Shown here: positions 26,211 through 34,076 of the stretch, in pieces
Numbering within the stretch: the first letter of the stretch is position 1
Layout of the letters: each line of letters opens with the position of its first letter
DNA from: Roseburia sp. 1XD42-34
GTDB lineage: Bacteria > Bacillota > Bacilli > Bacillales > Amphibacillaceae
Direction: 5' to 3'
Length of the DNA stretch: 64,000 bases
Assembly (NCBI RefSeq): GCF_009917385.1
Contig: NZ_QWLJ01000005.1
Span: 62,001 to 126,000 of the forward strand
Translations under genes and position numbers: made by a program
Notes under the pieces: model-generated
The model's database searches: none
What the model saw: only the letters and a program-made list of their open reading frames with translations
What the model was told of the DNA's origin: nothing

Positions 26211-27112
26211 TTCCCATCTTCCTCCTTATTTAGCGCTTTTCGAACAAATCCATTCGCCTGGAGAATCCTTTTTTGGGCTTCGTCATAGGAACATTGTAAT
26301 AAAATCATGATAATGGCAATTTTCACATTATTATTCGAGCACTGTAAATATTCTTCAGCCACATCTGCAGATACCCCTGTCGCATCCATAATAATTCGTT
26401 TTGATCTGTCGACCAATTTTTTATTCGTTGCTTTTAAATCGACCATTAAATTTTGGTAGACTTTACCAATTCCAATCATTGCAGCTGTAGAAATCATATT
26501 TAGTACCATCTTTTGCGCAGATCCAGCTTTTAGCCTTGTCGAGCCCGTAATCACCTCTGGACCGGTTTCTAATTCAATTGCAACATCTGCGTATTTGCTC
26601 ATTATCGCCTCCTTGTTACAAGCAATACTTACTGTATTTGCTTTTATTTTAGTAGCATATTTCAAAGCCCCTATAACATAAGGCGTTCTCCCACTAGCCG
26701 CAATTCCAATCACTGTATCCGCTTCTGTGATCTCCCTTTTCTGTAAATCTTTTTCACCTTTCTCAGCATCATCTTCTGCCCTTTCAACCGCCTGTAAAAA
26801 GGCTGTTTCACCACCCGCTATAATTCCTTGAACCATTTCCGGTGACACACCAAAAGTGGGTACACACTCTACAGCATCTAAGACACCTAGTCTTCCGCTA
26901 GTACCAGCACCAATATATATTAATCTTCCACCATTTTGAAAAGAGTTAATGACAAGATAAATCGCTTTTTCAATTTCTGAGATTTGCGTTTCTATAACGT
27001 TCGTAATTTTACTATCTTCCTGATTCATGATGGTTACAATATCCTTAATAGACATTGCATCGATATTGTAAGTGTTTTCATTCCTGGATTCAGTAGTCAA
27101 TTTATCTAACAT
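26207..27112 (-). CDS. murQ: N-acetylmuramic acid 6-phosphate etherase
   Basis: Cleaves the lactyl ether of MurNAc-6-P to GlcNAc-6-P and D-lactate in wall recycling. 301 residues with a SIS sugar-isomerase domain: RLIYIGAGTSGRLGVLDAVE (about 60-79), GIAASGRTPYVIGAL and TGPEVITGSTRLKAGSAQK. All are full family motifs. GGGAG precedes the start by six bases. First gene of a murQ-murP-mupG operon; no MurR-type RpiR regulator gene lies next to it. Confidence 0.96.
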   Translation of the reverse strand: MLDKLTTESRNENTYNIDAMSIKDIVTIMNQEDSKITNVIETQISEIEKAIYLVINSFQNGGRLIYIGAGTSGRLGVLDAVECVPTFGVSPEMVQGIIAGGETAFLQAVERAEDDAEKGEKDLQKREITEADTVIGIAASGRTPYVIGALKYATKIKANTVSIACNKEAIMSKYADVAIELETGPEVITGSTRLKAGSAQKMVLNMISTAAMIGIGKVYQNLMVDLKATNKKLVDRSKRIIMDATGVSADVAEEYLQCSNNNVKIAIIMILLQCSYDEAQKRILQANGFVRKALNKEEDGK

Positions 27113-27126
27113 ATATTTCTCCCTTC

Positions 27127-27180
27127 CTTCTATTCTTATTGTATCATCAAATGAAATAAAATAACAACAAAAAACGGTTT
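27127..27180 (-). promoter_or_regulatory. Candidate promoter of murQ-murP-mupG
   Basis: On the minus strand TTGTTA and TACAAT (in GATGATACAAT) are separated by 18 bases, just upstream of the murQ ribosome site. The nearby TTTGGTTTCAATC/GATTGAAACCAAA sequence is partly palindromic and could bind a regulator, but I do not recognise the site. Confidence 0.45.
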
Positions 27181-27754
27181 GATTGAAACCAAATTTCGAA
27201 TTCTGCCATTTTCACATAATTTTATTACTAATTTTATTACTACTTGTATGCTCAACAGCTACAGAGCTCTACAGACCAATTAAAACTATCTGAAATGTAA
27301 TGCTAACATGCAATCTCTTTCCGAATCGACATTGCAAGGCGGAGATCGCGAGTTTGTTTATTCCTCAGCGTCTGGCGTTTTACTAACTTTTTGGTGGTTA
27401 TCAATTTCAACTGGAAATGAATACATTTCTTTGTTGTATTCTTCTAGCAACTTTTCTGTCATAGCAATATTCTTCTTCATTTTATGCAATATAGTTCTGT
27501 TTTATCATCGTCTTACTAAGGAAGTGAATGATTTTTAAGCTTAGAAGAGGTTAGGTTTAAATTTTTTTGGTATTTATTACATTATTTAACTTTAAATATC
27601 ATTAGCCATAGCAGTTTTAATTAAACAACTTTTATCGAAAAGCAACTATATGAATTTAACAGAATTAGCGTCGGACAGACACTTTATTTCTTTGAGACAC
27701 ATAGAATTAACGTATGGGCTATTAACCATTGTGTACATCAAGGAGGAGATAAAT
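27181..27754. other. Intergenic region murQ-sigK
   Basis: Between the divergent murQ and sigK. A 76-codon plus-strand frame at 27308-27538 has two hydrophobic stretches but no ribosome site and I do not recognise it. The sigK promoter should be here, probably sigma-E or sigma-K type, but no site was convincing by eye. Confidence 0.35.
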
Positions 27755-28459
27755 TTGTCCGGCATTTTAAGCGCACTCGCTTTACTTATTAAAGAAGCGA
27801 TGTTCTTTGTATCTTATGTAAAAAATCATGCTTTTCCCCAGCCTTTACCACCTGATGAAGAAAAAAAATATATCCAACAAATGCAGGACGGAAGCGAGAC
27901 AGCACGCAATAAATTAATTGAACATAATCTCCGGCTCGTGGCACATATCGTTAAGAAATTTGAAAATACTGGTGAAGATGCCGAAGACCTTATTTCCATT
28001 GGAACAATCGGCTTAATTAAAGGCGTTGAAAGCTATTCCTCTGGAAAAGGAACAAAACTTGCTACTTATGCAGCTCGATGTATAGAGAATGAGATATTAA
28101 TGCATTTACGTGCATTAAAGAAAGTTAAAAAGGATGTTTCGCTTCACGATCCAATTGGTCAAGATAAAGAAGGAAATGAGATTAGCCTGATTGATATTTT
28201 AGAAGCAGAAAACCAGAATATAATTGAATTTATTCAGTTAAATATGGAGATCGAAAAGATGGAAGATTACTTTGCAATTTTAGATAAGCGTGAGCGTGAA
28301 GTAATTGTTTATCGATATGGTTTAAACGATGAAAAAGAATTAACACAACGAGAAATTGCCAAAAAATTAAACATATCTAGAAGCTACGTTTCCCGAATTG
28401 AAAAACGAGCTTTAATGAAAGTATTTCATGAATATTACAGAAAAGAACATAGAAAGTAA
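27755..28459 (+). CDS. sigK: Pro-sigma-K, late mother-cell sigma factor
   Basis: Drives late spore coat and mother-cell genes. I start at TTG 27755, five bases after AAGGAGGAGA, giving 234 residues; the in-frame ATG at 27650 has no ribosome site. The hydrophobic pro-segment [20 protein letters not shown] precedes [11 protein letters not shown], the mature start by homology with the SpoIVFB cut. Sigma-2 ([40 protein letters not shown]) and sigma-4 ([20 protein letters not shown]) regions are complete. The frame is uninterrupted, so no skin-type element splits it here. Confidence 0.96.
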   Translation: MSGILSALALLIKEAMFFVSYVKNHAFPQPLPPDEEKKYIQQMQDGSETARNKLIEHNLRLVAHIVKKFENTGEDAEDLISIGTIGLIKGVESYSSGKGTKLATYAARCIENEILMHLRALKKVKKDVSLHDPIGQDKEGNEISLIDILEAENQNIIEFIQLNMEIEKMEDYFAILDKREREVIVYRYGLNDEKELTQREIAKKLNISRSYVSRIEKRALMKVFHEYYRKEHRK

Positions 28460-28463
28460 AAAG

Positions 28464-28500
28464 AAAAAGGAGCTTAGGTTTTTGTTTAGCTCCTTTTTTC
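28464..28500 (+). terminator. Terminator of sigK
   Basis: AAAAGGAGCT, a loop of about 13 bases, then AGCTCCTTTTTT, a few bases after the sigK stop. Confidence 0.85.
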
Positions 28501-28517
28501 ATTTGGGATATGCCCAA

Positions 28518-28802
28518 TCAAAACCACCAGTGTGGTTTGCTCTGCGGCTGAAAACCGTTTTCTTTTCGCTCAATAAAACGTAAATTAGTAAAATTTAAAA
28601 TTTGTTCTTTATTGATCGAGAGCTGAAAAGAAAAATCAAAATCTTTTACCTCTTTTAGAAATGCTGCAACCTTTACCATTGATTTAACCATATTAATTTC
28701 TTTCATATCGATTTCATAATCTGTTAACTTAATTAGCGTTTCCACAAATGCCATTTGATTATTATTCATAAAATCAATTGTTTCATCTAAGTGAATTATC
28801 AT
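28518..28802 (-). CDS. Hypothetical protein, possible fragment
   Basis: 94 residues, MIIHLDETIDFMNNNQMAFV, then an amphipathic helical stretch and an odd tail ending QPQSKPHWWF. I do not recognise it. No good ribosome site precedes the ATG. Coding-like sequence continues upstream in other frames up to the lipoprotein start at 29151, so this may be the 3' part of a broken gene. Confidence 0.35.
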   Translation of the reverse strand: MIIHLDETIDFMNNNQMAFVETLIKLTDYEIDMKEINMVKSMVKVAAFLKEVKDFDFSFQLSINKEQILNFTNLRFIERKENGFQPQSKPHWWF

Positions 28803-29004
28803 TCAACTTAATATATTATAAATTTTCTACAATATTTGTATAACTACTATTCATTTTTATATACCTCATTAATTGCTGATAAATTCTTCATTGCCAACTC
28901 TTCAATATTATCTTTATTACTAATCAGTAACATTAAAGACTACCCGCTTCTCTAAAATTGTCTACTATATAGGTACATACCGCTTCACTTATTTGTTCTA
29001 TTGA

Positions 29005-29151
29005 TTATCTTTCATTATTGTTCTCTTGTTGTTGTTCTGATGGTTCTTCGGTTGGATCTGGTTCATCTTCATCAACACCATTACATCCAAATAAGAATCC
29101 AAAAGATAAAACAGCAGCCAGAAGCCCTAAGTGATATCTTTTGGATTTCAT
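29005..29151 (-). CDS. Small putative lipoprotein, possibly truncated
   Basis: 48 residues: MKSKRYHLGLLAAVLSFGFL, then FGCNG, an acceptable lipobox with the cysteine at residue 22, and an acidic, glutamine-rich tail (EDEPDPTEEPSEQQQ). AAAGGAG lies seven bases before ATG 29151. The same frame continues past the TAA for about 22 codons of coding-like sequence (IEQISEAVCTYIVDNFREAG) to a stop at 28935. It may therefore be the start of a longer lipoprotein gene cut by a nonsense change. Confidence 0.5.
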   Translation of the reverse strand: MKSKRYHLGLLAAVLSFGFLFGCNGVDEDEPDPTEEPSEQQQENNNER

Positions 29152-29319
29152 TTTCATTCTCCTTTCTATGTTTTACCATTAGCATTACCAATTTTTCAAT
29201 TTTTACTAATACAAATAGCCAATGGAAAATTGTTTCAGCATAAAATTATCGAAACAAACAATCCTAATACTGTTTAACTTCCTAAAAAATAATGGAAAAT
29301 AAAAAGGATGGTGATTCTA

Positions 29320-29583
29320 ATGAACAACAATAGAAATATGATGACTTCATTATTGACAATTGGTGCAGCCGGAGCGGTTATTTATGGCGTTACTAGAGGA
29401 ATACGAAATGGAACATTTCAACAGTGGCAACAAAATATTTCTAATGCAATGAATAATTCACAGGTCCAACAATTAATGCAGCCTTTAAGTAACATGACAA
29501 ATAACCAAGGTACGCAACCATTAACGTCTAACTCACAAAGCCAAACAAACAGCGGACAGCAATCAGATAATTACGCACTTTAG
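29320..29583 (+). CDS. Hypothetical small protein with N-terminal helix
   Basis: 87 residues. MNNNRNMMTSLLTIGAAGAV opens with a glycine/alanine helix like that of small YrzQ-type Bacillus proteins, followed by an N/Q/S-rich low-complexity tail. AAAGGATGGTGA is suitably placed before ATG 29320. Function unknown. A strong hairpin follows. Confidence 0.55.
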   Translation: MNNNRNMMTSLLTIGAAGAVIYGVTRGIRNGTFQQWQQNISNAMNNSQVQQLMQPLSNMTNNQGTQPLTSNSQSQTNSGQQSDNYAL

Positions 29584-29589
29584 TTAAAA

Positions 29590-29625
29590 GTAAAGGATGG
29601 ATAATATTTTTTAACCATCCTTTAC
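29590..29625 (+). terminator. Hairpin terminator after the 29320 gene
   Basis: GTAAAGGATGG and CCATCCTTTAC pair perfectly over 11 bases with a 14-base loop. There is no long T-run after it, so it may be a weak or bidirectional terminator. Confidence 0.6.
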
Positions 29626-29923
29626 ATAAAGCAATATTTTTGTTAAAGAATATGTCTTCATGAAAAATAGTAGATCAAAGACTAGGATCTCTGAGGACCT
29701 TGAAAAAGAAAAACACTTTTCTGGGCGCGCGATTTGCCGATGGTAGTTTTTCTTATCCTCAGTCAAGCTGTAAAGCCTGCTGTGTTCAACATTAACAACC
29801 TGCAGTCACAAACGATGTGCTACTTCTACGTAAACTTCTTTGGAGTGTTACGGTCTCTACATTGAGATAAGTTTTTACAGACTACTTCTTGTTGTTTTGA
29901 GTTGTTTGGCAATACTTTTTTAC
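29626..29923. other. Intergenic region before the endolysin 3' end
   Basis: About 300 bases with no recognised gene. AAGAAAAAC at about 29706 and GTTTTTCTT at about 29747 can pair around a GC-rich loop (CTGGGCGCGCGATTTG), which could end the endolysin transcript. Confidence 0.35.
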
Positions 29924-31159
29924 TTATTTTACATCACTCTTATACACCCATGAATAAAGTTGTTTAAGCAACAAACGATCGTCATCTACCTGTTGAATAG
30001 TATAAGGCTTATTTTTATACCTCGACGGTATGCGCTCGCCAGTCACGTAATTAGTTGCGGATGATTTTATTTTGACACGTTGTCCGATATTAAATGATTT
30101 TGTCATACCGGAACTAGGTCTGTTGGATTTACCAGATACATGCGTTTTGTGTACCCATGAGTATATCTCTTTAAGCAGTACTTTGTTAGACTTTACCTGT
30201 TGCACCGTATAAATTTTATCTTTTTTGCTTTGAGGTATTTTTTCTCCAGTCACATAATGGTCAGCTGACTTACTCAAATACACTTTCTCGCCAACACGAA
30301 TGGTGGTATTGTCGGATGGCTTAGCAGTTGTGCTATCACTTTTAACGCTAACAAAACTAGGATGGGCCGTAATATAATATATATTGCCATTGCTATTTTT
30401 CACTCGGTACATTGGAGATCCGTTTACCAAAAGCTTATTATCTATAACCCAACCATAGCCAGGTTTAAAAGTACCACTTGGATTGTCCCACCTTGGGCTA
30501 TCATAATAGTTTATATTAGCATGGTAATTGTTTTCCACACGCCTTCCTTTTAGATCAGTGCCTACAATTCTTACACCTTGTGGTTTGGGAGGCTTAGAGG
30601 GTCTAGGTGCTTGTCCGCTGTCAGGGCTCCATTTTAGATAGTATTCATAAACGTCTGCAATAAATTCAGCCCATGAAATGCCGTTAGGCTCTAACCAACT
30701 TTGTGGATCACTCCTACGACTTGGATCTAACGTTTGATGAGCTACAATATCTTTTTTAGGATTCAATCCAAACTTTTTACATAAATAAGCATGGTACCAA
30801 ACATAACGATCATAGGCTTTGTTAAAATCACCAGTACGGCAAAGCTCTATCCCTATTGCAATATCATTTGCATCGTCACCATACAACTGATTATCTTTTG
30901 GCGTTTTATATTGAACGTGCCAAGCCTTTTCATAGGGTGGAATGATCTCTAAAATCTTCGTATCATCAATAAACGTATGGGCAGATGCTTCAAAGGTTAT
31001 GCTTTGAAAGTAATTATAGTGCGCATCAGCATCTGCATTATTGTTAGCTGTTTCGTGAGCAACTAGAAACTGTACCCCTAGATTTTTTAGTCTAGGTCTT
31101 GCACTTTTATTACTAACATACCGACGTTCAATGGAATATTGATCTTTCATTTTAGACAT
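29924..31159 (-). CDS. Phage-type endolysin, N-acetylmuramoyl-L-alanine amidase (Amidase_2)
   Basis: Zinc amidase that cuts the MurNAc-L-Ala bond. 411 residues. The catalytic domain (about 1-175) has the zinc and substrate motifs VAHETANN (H35), SAHTFIDD, GIELCRTG and VAHQTLDPSRRSDP. A middle domain (about 195-275) and two C-terminal tandem repeats (about 287-342 and 356-411) follow; each repeat contains YVTGE-IP and SWV-K, probably wall-binding. It has no signal peptide and lies one base after a holin gene, as in phage lysis cassettes. Confidence 0.88.
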   Translation of the reverse strand: MSKMKDQYSIERRYVSNKSARPRLKNLGVQFLVAHETANNNADADAHYNYFQSITFEASAHTFIDDTKILEIIPPYEKAWHVQYKTPKDNQLYGDDANDIAIGIELCRTGDFNKAYDRYVWYHAYLCKKFGLNPKKDIVAHQTLDPSRRSDPQSWLEPNGISWAEFIADVYEYYLKWSPDSGQAPRPSKPPKPQGVRIVGTDLKGRRVENNYHANINYYDSPRWDNPSGTFKPGYGWVIDNKLLVNGSPMYRVKNSNGNIYYITAHPSFVSVKSDSTTAKPSDNTTIRVGEKVYLSKSADHYVTGEKIPQSKKDKIYTVQQVKSNKVLLKEIYSWVHKTHVSGKSNRPSSGMTKSFNIGQRVKIKSSATNYVTGERIPSRYKNKPYTIQQVDDDRLLLKQLYSWVYKSDVK

Positions 31160-31160
31160 A

Positions 31161-31388
31161 TTATTTCATTCCTCTATCTTTCAAAAATTGTTCATTTTGC
31201 TGGGCTTTTTTAGTAACAGGATTGTCTTTCCACCAAGCCCATACAGCTATAACTACAGTTATTATTGCAGACACACCTTGATAAATTTCTTCTTCAGAAA
31301 ACGGTAGTGGGTTCCACCCCATTGTTATCAATGCTTGGTTTACAAGTAATATCCCCAATACTACTAACCTTACGATAGCTTGCTTCAT
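31161..31388 (-). CDS. Phage holin, SPP1-type family
   Basis: 75 residues with two membrane segments (VRLVVLGILLVNQALITMGW and GVSAIITVVIAVWAWW) and a charged C-terminus ending NEQFLKDRGMK. Form and the place before an endolysin indicate a holin that releases it. AAGGAGGGATTAT precedes the ATG. No other phage genes are nearby. Confidence 0.85.
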   Translation of the reverse strand: MKQAIVRLVVLGILLVNQALITMGWNPLPFSEEEIYQGVSAIITVVIAVWAWWKDNPVTKKAQQNEQFLKDRGMK

Positions 31389-31411
31389 ATAATCCCTCCT
31401 TCATATAAGAT

Positions 31412-31448
31412 ATTAAAAAAACGACTTGCCCGTTTGGACTAGTCGTTT
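31412..31448 (-). terminator. Orphan terminator upstream of the holin gene
   Basis: On the minus strand AAACGACT, 14 bases, AGTCGTTT followed by T-rich sequence. It would end a minus-strand transcript coming from above 31448, but no minus-strand gene is there. It may be left over from lost prophage genes or be an attenuator of the lysis pair. Confidence 0.65.
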
Positions 31449-31864
31449 AACTAAGTTTTACTAAAAAGAAACTGCTTAATGAAAAATATCTTAAAGAAAC
31501 GAGAATAAAGGAAAATTTAAAACTATATAGCAACATTTGTAAACTCAACCATATCATATCAAGTTAACCTAGTATTATTAAGTACTTGCAGGTACAACTA
31601 AATTAGATATAATTAATAGCGTAAAGTAAACATGGCATCGTACTTCTTGTTTTATATCAACTTTTGCGTGTATTTAGTAGAATCAGGTATTGGCTTCCCA
31701 CGCATTATATGGTTATAAGAAATAGCGTATGTAGTTCGGTATTACCACACTTCTTCCTTGTTAGTTGCTATGAATAGGGTAGCCGATATACTCTTTTTTC
31801 CGTTTATTTTATTTCCTCATGTAAATTAGCTTTTGTTATAAACACTGGAAATAGGTGACTTTTT
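31449..31864. other. Intergenic region upstream of the 31865 membrane protein
   Basis: AT-rich, about 400 bases. No gene, repeat copy or strong hairpin recognised. Confidence 0.5.
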
Positions 31865-32269
31865 ATGAATGACACAATTAAAAAGAAGATTATTGCCATT
31901 AATTTAACAAGCTTTTTCTTCATATGGCTACTAATTTTTCTGGCAGGTGCTGATAAACCGCCACCAATTGGATTTTTGTGGGTGGTTGGATTACTTATTG
32001 GTTTAGACATTATACTGTGCTTTTATTTAAAATCCTTTCTATCTCGATTAAAGTCGCGAAAAAAAGGGATATTTTTTATTCATATGGTTTACTTTTTTGT
32101 CGGTGGTATGGTGCTAAGTCTAGTTACCATTCTACTGAAACCAAGTTATTTGGACATGGGGCTTTTAAATATTTCATTTTGGATGATAAGTATAATTTGT
32201 GTAGCAATGATTAACGGAATATGCTGTTATCTATTGAATCTGATTCTTTTACGCCTATTTCAACAATAA
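31865..32269 (+). CDS. Hypothetical four-helix membrane protein
   Basis: 134 residues with four hydrophobic segments at about 10-27, 38-57, 73-92 and 103-130, and a basic loop LKSRKKG between helices 2 and 3. I do not recognise the family. TAGGTGAC stands six bases before the ATG. It has its own terminator downstream. Confidence 0.55.
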   Translation: MNDTIKKKIIAINLTSFFFIWLLIFLAGADKPPPIGFLWVVGLLIGLDIILCFYLKSFLSRLKSRKKGIFFIHMVYFFVGGMVLSLVTILLKPSYLDMGLLNISFWMISIICVAMINGICCYLLNLILLRLFQQ

Positions 32270-32339
32270 TAACACTAATAGAACTCTATTCTAAATATTT
32301 GCATAAGGTACAAATTGTGACTTTTTCACAGGTCTGTTT

Positions 32340-32375
32340 AGCCGTTTCTACTTTTTAAAAGAAACGGCTTTTTTC
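32340..32375 (+). terminator. Terminator after the 31865 gene
   Basis: AGCCGTTTC, 12-base loop, GAAACGGCT, then TTTTT. A classic Rho-independent terminator. Confidence 0.88.
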
Positions 32376-32663
32376 ATTCATAAAACAAATAAACTATTCA
32401 TCAATAGGCTTTTTCTCCTATCTTCCACTTAAAGAGATAAAATATCAAATTCGCTTGAAAGCGAAAAGTTTTCCTATATGTCACGGTTACTGTTTCGACA
32501 TGTTGTCCATCCCTCGGATTAGGCAACTAGGTGCCGTTTTCCCATACTTAAATCAGTTTTTATATTAACTCAAGCGTTTGGGAAGTGCTTCTTACGCCAC
32601 TTTGCATAGCAAATGCATTTCATTATTTATTGAAAACAGTTAAAAACGCTAAGCAAATCTGCA
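32376..32663. other. Intergenic region before the yrhC 3' end
   Basis: No gene recognised. GGCAACTAGGTGCCGTTTTCCC near 32522-32543 faintly resembles the GGCATTTAGGTGCTG part of the dispersed repeat, but the match is too weak to call. Confidence 0.3.
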
Positions 32664-32894
32664 TTAGCGTTCATCTAAAAGTTTTTTTATCCTACGTTGT
32701 TGATAATGAAGCCAAAAACCAACACTTAAAGCAACGAGTGTTAAACCAATTAGAGCGACTCCATCTTCTGATGGGCGCAAATACGTATTAATAATAGCAC
32801 CCAGAAATAAATACATGGACAAAATAAGCAATACACCAATAAAGCGCTGGTAATCTGTATATTTATATTGTAATTGTTTTTGTTTATCATCCAT
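32664..32894 (-). CDS. yrhC: YrhC family membrane protein
   Basis: 76 residues, MDDKQKQLQYKYTDYQRFIG followed by two membrane helices and a basic tail. The opening DYQRF and the length match YrhC, which ends the yrrT-mtnN-mccA-mccB-yrhC operon in B. subtilis. Function unknown. AGGAGGTAATACGATC precedes the start. Here a repeat copy, rather than mccAB, separates it from mtnN. Confidence 0.75.
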   Translation of the reverse strand: MDDKQKQLQYKYTDYQRFIGVLLILSMYLFLGAIINTYLRPSEDGVALIGLTLVALSVGFWLHYQQRRIKKLLDER

Positions 32895-33049
32895 GATCGT
32901 ATTACCTCCTAATTTCCTATCCCTATCCTAACATAAATAACTAGGTTCATAAGTAGGTAATTCATGGATACAAATCCAAAGCATGTGCGATCTATAAAGT
33001 GAATCTTCAATCAGTGGAGATTATCTCTCTTCACCCACTGATTGTTACC

Positions 33050-33330
33050 ACAAGGGGGCGACCTGAATCGGGGCTTTAGGTGTCAACTTAATTTTGTCCA
33101 GATCAAATTTCAAATTCTTGAACTAGGGTCTACAACGCCTTTTTACGGGTTAAAGGAATCATGCCACTTAAACGGGTGTATGCCGTCTGGGCAGCGAGCT
33201 TGTTTCGGCCTTCCTCTTAGTAACGAACCGATGAGGCCTTATCGGTTCGTTACTAAAGTCTCATCGTTGCTGGGCGATGAAGCCGGACGGGGCTATTCGC
33301 TTATTTGGTTATTCCCAAGCACCTCATTCT
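33050..33330 (+). repeat. Dispersed structured repeat, copy C (long form)
   Basis: Shares ACAACGCCTTTTTACGGG and AAGGAATCATGCCACT with A and F, then the right-hand module (CTTCCTCTTAG...GATGAGGCCTTATCGG...CATCGTTGCTGGGCGATG). It contains a perfect 16-bp stem, TTAGTAACGAACCGAT (33217-33232) with ATCGGTTCGTTACTAA (33241-33256), loop of eight. It lies between yrhC and mtnN. Confidence 0.75.
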
Positions 33331-33362
33331 TATCTTTTAGAAAATCTATTATATTAGACCTT

Positions 33363-34052
33363 TTAGTTTACTTGGATAAACTTCATAATCATAGTTGCAG
33401 CGTTCGTTGCAGCGGTTTTTAAAAATGAGTCAAATGAAACAGAAGCCTCTTTCCCCGCAATATCCGATAGCGCTCGGATGATAACAAAAGGGGTACCATA
33501 TTGATAGCATACTTGCGCAACCGCTGCTGCTTCCATTTCTGCAGCAATCATCGTTGGAAATTTGTTACGAACAAATTGTACACGTTCAGGGTCAGCCATA
33601 AACGAATCGCCTGTTGCAATAATCCCCTTTTTATATTGTATACCAAGCTCGTTCATAATGCTTGCTACTTTTGCAACCAAATTCACATCAGCATCATACA
33701 TCGCGGGCATTTGAGGTACTTGGCCATAAGCATAGTCAAACGCAGTTGCATCTACATCATGATGAACAACTTGCGTAGAAATAACAACATTCCCCACTTC
33801 TAAGTCCTTGGCAAAGCCTCCAGCAGAGCCAGTATTAATAATGTATTCCGGAGCAAAACGTTCATGTAGAATGGTAGTTGCCATGGCAGCATTTACTTTC
33901 CCAATGCCTGATTTCAGTAAGACAACTTCCTTATCCCCCAGCAATCCTTGTATAAATAAACAATTCGCTACTTCTAGCTCTTTTTTTTCATGCATTGAAT
34001 CCTTTAATAGAGCAACTTCTTCATCCATTGCTCCAATTATTCCTATAGTCAT
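33363..34052 (-). CDS. mtnN: 5'-methylthioadenosine/S-adenosylhomocysteine nucleosidase
   Basis: Removes adenine from MTA and SAH in the methyl cycle. 229 residues. [18 protein letters not shown] has the catalytic Glu of the opening motif, [20 protein letters not shown] and [14 protein letters not shown] bind the nucleoside, and [11 protein letters not shown] has the catalytic Asp. GGAGGCAGCTGT precedes the ATG. It lies 24 bases after yrrS and was probably co-transcribed with yrrS. Confidence 0.96.
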   Translation of the reverse strand: MTIGIIGAMDEEVALLKDSMHEKKELEVANCLFIQGLLGDKEVVLLKSGIGKVNAAMATTILHERFAPEYIINTGSAGGFAKDLEVGNVVISTQVVHHDVDATAFDYAYGQVPQMPAMYDADVNLVAKVASIMNELGIQYKKGIIATGDSFMADPERVQFVRNKFPTMIAAEMEAAAVAQVCYQYGTPFVIIRALSDIAGKEASVSFDSFLKTAATNAATMIMKFIQVN

Positions 34053-34076
34053 ACAGCTGCCTCCAAATCTATCTGG

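Noticed and set aside
27308..27538. 76-codon plus-strand frame with hydrophobic stretches between murQ and sigK
   Set aside because: No ribosome site, no recognised family and a starting region without coding character; kept only as a note in the intergenic entry.
27755..28459. Interruption of sigK by a skin-like element
   Set aside because: The sigK frame is continuous from the pro-segment to the region 4 helix-turn-helix; no recombinase gene is nearby.
32505..32545. Possible repeat fragment near 32.5 kb
   Set aside because: Only a short weak resemblance to GGCATTTAGGTGCTG; could be chance in AT-rich DNA.
33042..33422. 126-codon plus-strand frame over repeat C
   Set aside because: Not conserved in other copies of the repeat, which are broken in all frames, and it runs into the mtnN 3' end on the other strand.
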